This document shows positions 57,021-64,000 of a DNA stretch of 64,000 nt, piece after piece. A program made the translations under genes and the position numbers. The notes below the pieces were generated by a model that ran no database searches, was not told the origin of the DNA, and saw only the letters and a list, made by a program, of their open reading frames with translations. Every line of letters begins with the position of its first letter. The stretch's first letter is position 1. Source of the DNA: Camillea tinctor (lineage: Eukaryota > Ascomycota > Sordariomycetes > Xylariales > Xylariaceae); NCBI GenBank assembly GCA_022578605.1, contig MU394111.1, positions 209,184-273,183 of the forward strand, written 5' to 3'.

Positions 57021-57736
57021 CGACACTTACATAGCTTATTATCAGTAGAATAGACTCATGCGCTGACATCGATGAGGATGTTTAGATAGATCAATTTATT
57101 ATCAATTTCTCGCCTCTACTCTTTACAATTACAGATCTATATTGTAAACCTCTTGTCTTCGTTATCATTCAAACTACATGGCAATTTTAACATAACAATA
57201 ATTTCAATACAGTGTTTTTCCATGACTCTTTTCCCACAGCTCTAGGTATGTATTATTGATGATTGTATTTCATATGGTAATTTGCAGCATACCAAACACA
57301 GCCTATAATTATACAAGTTGTACATACTACTACTATCTCGGATTAACAGTTATCTGTAGGTGTTGAGGAATACCCATTGCCTTCAATCCGGCGATCTTGG
57401 TATTTTGCCATGTATAAAATGATATATATGGATTAACCTAGAATTACTTCATAAAAGGGGGTCCGGGGATGCTCGGCCTAGCGTTCCGGATCTCACATAG
57501 CCAGGTTCCCCGAGCCGATCGGTCCAGCGTAGATCCAGTCAGTATGCCTCTCCACCACTTCAATTATCATTAGATATCCAGGGGTGAATAAGCATAGTAG
57601 GTTATCGATTGTTTTATGATGGATATGAAAAGCATTTGTACTTCAAGCTTAATACCCCTTTCAACAACAACTCTAGTTTTACTGGCATCATAATATTTAT
57701 TCTTTAAGACCCGCTATAGCCGTGAACTAAGTCAAG
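57021..57736. other. Intergenic between monooxygenase and dioxygenase
   Basis: About 715 bases between two same-strand genes. No gene seen. It must hold the dioxygenase promoter. No strong element was recognised. Confidence 0.5.
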
Positions 57737-58857
57737 ATGGCGGTTCAAACGAATAATCAAATTCAAACGAATAATAGCGATGATTTACTTACAGCCCTCC
57801 AGTCCTGCCACACACTACCGTTATGGACACAGATGACTCGGTTGAACCCACCCCTGCCAAATCCAAAATGCAGGCCGCATATTTGGGAGTTTGACAAGAT
57901 CCGCCCTCACTTACTCAAGGCTGGTGAGGAGATCACAGAAAAGCAAGCGGAGCGTAGGGTTCTCATGTTGGTTAATCCCGAACGAGGCGAGTTATAGACC
58001 AGCATCTTGAGCCGGTGATAATCGAGACATGTGGCTAATTGAATGTTATAGATGCTCCCTACACTACTGATACTATCTACGCGGGCCTGCAGCTCGTCAT
58101 GCCGAATGAGACTGCTCCTGCTCACCGACATACGGCGTTTGCAATGCGCTTCATAATTGAAGGCCAGGGTGGTTTCACTGCCGTTCACGGCCGTCGTATT
58201 CGTATGCAAAGGGGTGACGTGATTCTGACACCTACCTGGAACTGGCACGATCATGGAAAAGACGGGTCTGGCCCCATGATATGGTTAGACGGGCTCGATC
58301 TTCCTAACTTTATGCATTTCCCTGTACATTTCGTTGAGCACTTCAAAGACCCTCGCTACCCGGCTGTGGACGTTGAGTCTGAAGACTCCCCTATCGTCTT
58401 CCCGTGGGCCACTATGAAGAAGGAGCTCGATAGTGGCAGTGGTGACTATGTTGTACGACCTTATCTTAAGTCAGACGGCTCCCAAGGTATGTCGTGTTAA
58501 AGACAATTTGTTGTTGCTGTTGTTGAACCAGAGGCTGACGATTCATTAGTCAGTAAGATTCTAGGGGGCAGCGCAGCCAGGCTCAATCCAGGTTTCACAT
58601 CCCCAGAAGTCCAGGAGACTGCGTCTTCTGTATATCACGTCGTTGAAGGATCGGGGCATTCTACAATTGGAGATCAGAAGATTGTGTGGAAGCGGGGAGA
58701 TACCTTCTGTATCCCGGCATGGTATGCGTACAAACACATCGCAGATGCTGGCCCTGAACCGGTGTATTTGTATCGTTTTGATGATAAGCCTATGCTCAAG
58801 GCACTAGGGTTTTTCCGAGACTCAACTGTAGATGTCGAATCTCTGGTATCTGAGTGA
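57737..58857 (+). CDS. Gentisate 1,2-dioxygenase-like bicupin
   Basis: Ring-cleaving non-heme iron enzyme. Exons 57737-57986, 58052-58486 and 58550-58857 give 330 aa. The first intron needs a GC donor (CGAG|GCGAGT); it joins [13 protein letters not shown] to [14 protein letters not shown] in the expected frame. The N-terminal cupin carries the metal ligands HRH (His 108 and 110) in [17 protein letters not shown], and a second pair in NWHDHG (149 and 151). The C-terminal cupin has [14 protein letters not shown] and [16 protein letters not shown]. The pattern AERRVL...LYAGLQ...PAHRHT...WHDHG is characteristic of gentisate/salicylate-type ring cleavers. Expected reaction: gentisate + O2 to maleylpyruvate. 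It is convergent with the FAH-family gene. 1-Hydroxy-2-naphthoate or salicylate dioxygenase are the alternatives. Confidence 0.9.
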
Positions 58858-59391
58858 AACTTCTAGGATGCTGTGTGGTGCTAGCGAATTGAGCGGCTCT
58901 AGAAGAATATTTAGTTAGTTCAATGAGTGACAAATTGAGGAGTCCATAAAAGAGGCATGACTAGCAGAAAATATTATGAAAGTGACTGACAATATCATTA
59001 TACGATTAAGATAGGATACGTGAATAGACACCATCTCATTGGCCTAGCGAACTATGGACCTCGCAAGTTCAAATTATGGATAGCATGTTCTTGAACTAGT
59101 TCTTATGTCCGAATCAAATATTCGAGTAAAGCTATAATGAAGGACAAATAGGAACCTGCCATAGTAAGTACCGAAGTTGTGTTTTGCTAATTCTCGGATA
59201 ATCAGGTTACCTAGGTAGGTATATAGACATGATTTTCTACCTAAATATGTAAACAGCCAGGCCAGACACCATCATCATTAGACTCTACTAGTATCGAAAA
59301 GAGGTTCTACATAAAAAGGACAGGATGGAAGAAGCTGTCTAACTTTTATAAGCTACTATCTAACTACCTCTTCTATCAGATAGAATATTGA
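58858..59391. other. Convergent 3' spacer
   Basis: Shared 3' region of the dioxygenase (+) and the FAH-family gene (-). One TACCTAGGTA-type element at 59206-59220. No gene seen. Confidence 0.5.
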
Positions 59392-60410
59392 TTAGGCAAA
59401 CCTGACCCCGTTCCTAAGTGTACCGATTTGGCTGATCGTGACCTCCATATTCAGTCCCGGGACTAAATAACGTGGCGGTTTCATGCCAGCTCCGACTCCT
59501 AGTTCCCGTCAGCTTGTCCTGAGTTGGTTATATTTTAATCTTGTAACTCACCACCTGGTGTGCCTGTCATAATAATTGACCCTTTCTTCAAGGTTGTCCC
59601 GCTCGACAAGTAGGAAACCAAATACGCGCAGTCAAACAAAAGGTCATCTACCATTTCATCTTGTCTAACTTCCCCGTCTACCTTGGTAACCAAATGCAGT
59701 TGCTTTGGATTAGGGATTATATCAGAACGCACGAGGCAAGGCCCTAACGGAGCGAAAGTGTCAAAGCCTTTAGAAAATCCCCATTGAGGAACATTTCCAG
59801 CAAGTTTGGGGTCTCGCTGTAGCTTTCTGGAGGAGATATCGTTTCCACAAGTATATGCGGCAACGTAATCGAGTGCATCTTCGACTGAAACATCTTTGGC
59901 GTCTTTCCCTATAACCAAGCATAATTCACCCTCGTAGTCTGCTTGGTCATCTTGGCAAATTTTCGGAATAACCACATCTGCCCCGTGATCCAGGATACAA
60001 GTATTGGGCTTGAAGAATATGAATGGATATGGTGGCGGGGTGCGGCCGGCTTCCTTGACTAAAACCCGAGTTAACACTTGCACTATAACCCCCAAATCGT
60101 ATTCAGGGGTACATTCTAGATTTGGGGACTCACTATGCTTTGCATAGTTCAATCCGACACACCGAAGAATGTCGACATCGTTTGATGTAAGAGGCCCGAG
60201 TAGCTCCTTTACCGTGACAATTTCGTCTGTCACTTTTGTCTCTCCCGTAACGTCGTAAATATCGCTGCCGCTGATTACCCTAGCTTGAAGTTGAGTAGAT
60301 GCGGTCGTAGTACCCAAATCAAAATCCGGATTTGGCAGAATGGGCTCTCCACGGTAAACGCGACCGTCCGTTCCCACGAATCGAATGAGTCGTTCCCACG
60401 CAACTTTCAT
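59392..60410 (-). CDS. Fumarylacetoacetate-hydrolase-family enzyme (possible fumaryl-/maleylpyruvate hydrolase)
   Basis: Minus-strand exons 60410-60134, 60058-59552 and 59498-59392 give 296 aa. Intron 1 (75 nt) is in frame and has no stop, but removing it restores GLNYAKHIKEAGRTPPPYP. Family motifs: GLNYAKH, FIFFKPNT, the metal-binding DYEGELCLVIGK (Glu 135 and 137), YTCGNDISSRKLQ, GFDTFAPLGP, and the C-terminal IIMTGTPGG | GVGAGMKPPRYL. FAH enzymes hydrolyse beta-diketo acids. Next to a gentisate dioxygenase the natural assignment is cleavage of fumarylpyruvate, or maleylpyruvate directly, to pyruvate plus fumarate or maleate (inference). A promiscuous oxaloacetate decarboxylase or acylpyruvase role is the alternative. 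Its start faces the carotenoid oxygenase gene across a 453-base divergent promoter. Confidence 0.9.
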
Positions 60411-60863
60411 TTTAGATCGCTGATAGAGTGATTGACAACGACGCTCGGACCTGCTTGGGTAAATGGTTTATTCTGTCTAGAGGCGGCATCTTTGTACCCA
60501 TAAAGCAGCTGTGTTCGGGGCGAGCCGGGGAGTTAGGGGAACCGGAAAGCGGCTCGGCACTTTACGGCCAAACCAAACAGCGTCAAGAGGTCTTACACCC
60601 GATCCGGCCCTCTCTGGTGAGACGTCGAAAGCCGACGACAAGAGTCAAAGCGCACGCTTCGATGCCCGAACGCATGGAAGTATGCATGACGGATAATGCG
60701 AATGCGAACACCGCGAGATCGACTTAATAAATAGAAACCATGAAAGGGTCACTGCAAAACTTATCTTTAATTACCTAACCTAGGTACTTTCAATAATTAT
60801 AGGCTACCCCTGATTGAATCATTACTATCACTAGAAATAACCATCAACATCGCAACTATCACC
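60411..60863. promoter_or_regulatory. Divergent promoter between FAH-family and dioxygenase genes
   Basis: The only 5'-to-5' spacer inside the proposed catabolic block, 453 bases long, so shared regulation is possible. CGG triplets and their complements are frequent at 60481-60620 (for example CGGGG...CCGGGG), the half-site type used by Zn2Cys6 regulators, but no defined operator was proven. One TACCTAGGTA-type element lies at 60773-60790. Confidence 0.4.
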
Positions 60864-62661
60864 ATGGCTGGCCATTTCCGCAGCTCGAATGTTCCGGCAC
60901 CTAAAGCCTTCCCAGAAAAGCCACAATTTTCAGATTTCATGAAGCCTTGCCGTTTCGAGGGTGAGGCAATGAATCTCGAGATAATTGGGACGATACCCCG
61001 TGAACTAGATGGCACATTCTACCGAGTAATGCCAGACCCTCAGTTCCCACCGTTCATCGAAAATGATCCAGTACGTTATTCTGTTCCAATATCCTAGGGA
61101 TACCATATAGACAAATTAGTAGATCCCGTTGATACTAAATACTAACGACGAAAACACATGCAAAGTGGTTCAATGGAGACGGGAATATATCTGCTTTCCG
61201 GTTTCACAATGGCAACGTCCATTTCAAGCAGAGATACGTGCGAACTGAAAAGTTCATTAGAGAGAGAGAGGCCAACCGTGCTCTAATTGGTAATCAGAAC
61301 TAACTGTTTATTTGTCTCTCCATAATACTAATTCGTCCCTGGTTTCTAGGCAAGTATAGGAACAAGTACACCGACCTTGTTGAGTTTAAGATTCGCTCAA
61401 CAGCGAACACCAACATCTCCTATTATCCTCCAAAGAAGACACTGCTTGCCATGAAAGAGGATTCGCCTCCTTACATGATGGACCCGACTACGTTGGAGAC
61501 GCTTGGCCTATGCGACTTCGACGGCCAGTTACCTTGTACGACTTTTACTGCGCACCCTAAGACGGATCCCGACAGTGGAGAAATCATCGCTTTTGGATAC
61601 GAGGCCAAAGGTGACGGTACTCCTGATGTTTGCTATTATAGCATCGACTCAGACGGCACATTTAACCAAGTAGTGTGGCTCGTGTCCCCTGTTGCCGCTA
61701 TGATCCATGACTTTGCAGTCACTAAGAACTGGGTATGTCGGCTAGAGCTCTTCGCTTTGATCTTAGTTTTTTTTTTGGGGCATTCATATAACTCATTATT
61801 TTCCAGGTTCTCTTTCCTATCATACCTCTGACGAGCGATGTTGAAAGACTGAAAGCGGGTGGAGAGCATTGGCAGTGGGATCCGAATATGCCACTCTACA
61901 TTGGAGTCCTGCCACGGAGAGGAGCCCAGGGGTCCGACGTCAAGGTATGATGTGCCCGGGTCAGACGTTAGCACATAAATTGTGATGCTAATTATTGGTA
62001 TCTTTAGTGGTTTCGGTCTCCGAATGCGTTCCCAGGACATACCACTAATGCGTACGAGACGCCTGACGGCAACATCGTCTTCGACCTTCCCCTCACAGAT
62101 AAAAATGTGTTTTTCTGGTGGCCAGATGCGGACGGCATCGCTCCAGACCCGAGAGAGATACATTCTCAATACGTCCGATTTGAGTTCAACCCACGAGCGG
62201 AATCTCTTGACCTACCCAGTCCCAAGGTTATCCTGCAGCAGGATATGGAGTTCCCTCGTATCGATGACAGGATTCTTTCGAAGCGCCACACGCACAGCTT
62301 CTTTGACTTGATGGACCCATCTCTCGGCACAGATTTTCAGGCTATCCTACCAGTGCTTGGAGGTGGACATCCCCTCTATAATGCATTGGGCCACCTTGAT
62401 CACCTTACGGGGATTCTAGAAGTATATTTCCCTGGGCGGACTCACATGGTGCAGGAGCCCATCTTTGTTCCTCGCTCTGACAAGGCGGATGAGGGCGATG
62501 GGTTTCTCATAGTATTGGTGAACAATTATCACACGATGTCTAGTGAACTTCATGTCATAGACACGCAGGATTTCACAGCAGCTAAAGCTATAGTGAGACT
62601 TAACTTGAGATTGAGAGCCGGGCTTCACGGTAACTGGGTTGACGCGAAGGATTTGGCGTGA
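60864..62661 (+). CDS. Carotenoid/stilbene cleavage dioxygenase (RPE65 family)
   Basis: Non-heme iron oxygenase that cleaves C=C double bonds. Exons 60864-61070, 61166-61289, 61350-61732, 61807-61944 and 62008-62661 give 501 aa. Family text: LDGTFYRVMPDPQFPPFIEN, WFNGDGNISAFRFHNG, RYVRTEKF, and EDSPPYMMDPTTLET. The four iron-binding histidines are visible at about 179 (TAHPKTD), 230 (MIHDF), 378/380 (RHTHSFFD) and 491 (AGLHGNW). FYRVMPDPQFPP and the lack of a transit or signal peptide place it with the fungal lignostilbene/isoeugenol/resveratrol-cleaving (CAO-1-like) and apocarotenoid enzymes rather than plant plastid CCDs; the substrate is inferred. Location next to ring-cleavage genes favours a phenylpropanoid or stilbene substrate yielding aromatic aldehydes. 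Confidence 0.92.
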
Positions 62662-63200
62662 TGCGCAGATACACGTATCTAGAGTATTGTTTGTTTTTGT
62701 TGATTGTCTCTGCATTACTATCTTTCTTAGGCCAAGGCTGGATCATCATAAGTAGGATTGTGATTTTGCATCTTTGCACCTGTCGATTGCGTGCCAGTTG
62801 ATTAACTGGCATCGAATATACGAGATATTGTTGCTTACTACTCAACATACCACTGAGCCGGGCTTGGCGTAACTGAGTAGACTAACCAACAGAAATGATA
62901 CCGTGATAATACGAATAGGAGGGTTACATAGCCTCTAAGAAGCGTCCCCTGTTCCCCCGCAGTCCACTCTCCTCCACACGGACCTATGTTGGCTTAGTAC
63001 ACTATAGAGTACGCGCGGCATATATTATTAGAACTCTTAAACATTGCAGGGAACCCTCCCCTCTACCCAAGCATACGACGATGTAGCTTCGCATGCGGAG
63101 TGGAACCGCTGAAGCACCTATCTAAGCCTCATTTATATGCCCCGTGCATATTAACAGCACAACTTGATAGGTACACTCGTTTCGAAACGAGCTGTCGCCC
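62662..63200. other. 3' spacer before the AT-rich end
   Basis: 3' region of the oxygenase gene. No gene seen. Confidence 0.5.
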
Positions 63201-64000
63201 CCCACAATTTTTTTCTACTTACACACATACATTTTTTTTAACACGCGCAATACTTGCGTTTTTTACACTTTAATATTATTTTTTTTTTACAATAATTTAT
63301 TTTTATTTATTAAACTATATAATGATTTTATAGTTTTTATAATAATAGCAAACTAATTATTATTTTTTTATAAATAATGCTTTTTTTAATAATATGCTAT
63401 TAATTTATAGTTATAAAAAAGTAAAACTTTTAATTATGTTAATAAAAAACTTTTTAAATAATTAAAAAATTGCAAACTTTTTTATTTATAATATTAAAAC
63501 TATTTAATAATATAAGTTTTAATATAATGCTTTAAAAAAACTATTTATAAAATATAGCAAATTAAGCTTTAATATAATTAAGTTATTATTATAAGCTTTA
63601 AAAATTTATTATTATTTACTTTTTTATATTAATTAATAATTAAAAAAAAATTAATATATTATTTAAATTTATATTTTAATAAAATATAATAATTTTTTAT
63701 AAAAGCTTATTAAGTATATATTAATTTTTTAATTATTTTAAAAAAATTTAAAATTATTAATTAGTTTTAAAAATAATTAAAAATAAAAATATTTTAAGCT
63801 AATAAAAATTAATAATTTTTATATTTATATTAAACGTTAACGTTTATATTTAAAATGTTTATTTTTATAAATAAATTTAATATTAATAAATAAAATAAAA
63901 GTTATAAATATAATTAAACGTTAAAAAAAAATTTTTATTTATTAAAAAATTTTTTAAAAAAAAGCATTGCTTTAATATATTATTAATTATTATAATATAT
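63201..64000. repeat. Extremely AT-rich terminal block, probable RIP-degraded repeat
   Basis: From about 63220 to the end the sequence is almost only A and T, with rare isolated G/C mostly in GC, CG or AAGC contexts, and no open frame. The boundary with normal-composition DNA is sharp, around 63215. This is the usual look of a transposon remnant after RIP. A centromeric or subtelomeric AT-rich block is the alternative. No coding remnant is readable. Confidence 0.65.

Overview
The window looks like nuclear DNA of a filamentous ascomycete (Pezizomycotina). Genes are split by short introns (about 47-265 nt, mostly GT...CTAAC/CTGAC...AG). Families are typical of such fungi: an NRPS-like reductase, a maltose-type MFS permease, GH31, an Ish1-repeat protein and an SNF2-RING ATPase. 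Intergenic DNA carries AT-rich tracts, and one repeat pair differs almost only by G>A/C>T changes, the mark of repeat-induced point mutation (RIP). A Sordariomycete is a guess. No tRNA, rRNA, CRISPR array or bacterial-style operon was seen. Gene models were built by hand by joining reading frames at splice sites. Coordinates span start to stop codon, with exons listed in each entry.

Layout. 1-6.6 kb is gene-poor: an orphan two-exon gene (-), two copies of a short repeat, and a decayed secreted carboxylesterase whose first intron is one of those copies. 6.6-13.8 kb holds an NRPS-like A-T-R enzyme (+) convergent with a kinesin-6-like motor (-). 17.7-19.5 kb is a very acidic protein with a long structured upstream region. 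21.4-23.3 kb is a sugar transporter. 24.4-28.2 kb is a nine-exon SNF2/RING ATPase. 29.1-31.6 kb is a GH31 enzyme (+), convergent with a KDEL-ending Ish1-repeat protein (-, 32.0-33.9 kb). 35.8-38.4 kb is a tandem-SH3 protein (-), followed by 5.7 kb without convincing genes. 44.1-45.5 kb is a type II membrane GT8/GNT1-like glycosyltransferase (-), and 48.1-50.1 kb a membrane-anchored aspartic-protease-like protein lacking the first catalytic Asp. A 535-bp foldback element with an 8-bp target duplication (hAT-type MITE) lies at 52.1-52.7 kb.

The most coherent block is 52.8-62.7 kb: an NmrA-like oxidoreductase/regulator (-), an FAD aromatic-ring monooxygenase (+), a gentisate 1,2-dioxygenase-like cupin (+), a fumarylacetoacetate-hydrolase-family enzyme (-) and a carotenoid/stilbene-cleaving dioxygenase (+). 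Together these suggest a catabolic cluster: a stilbenoid or similar phenolic is cleaved, the ring is hydroxylated to gentisate, opened, and the ring-opened acid hydrolysed. The dedicated maleylpyruvate isomerase is not in the window. The last ~800 bp is extremely AT-rich, probably RIP-degraded repeat DNA.
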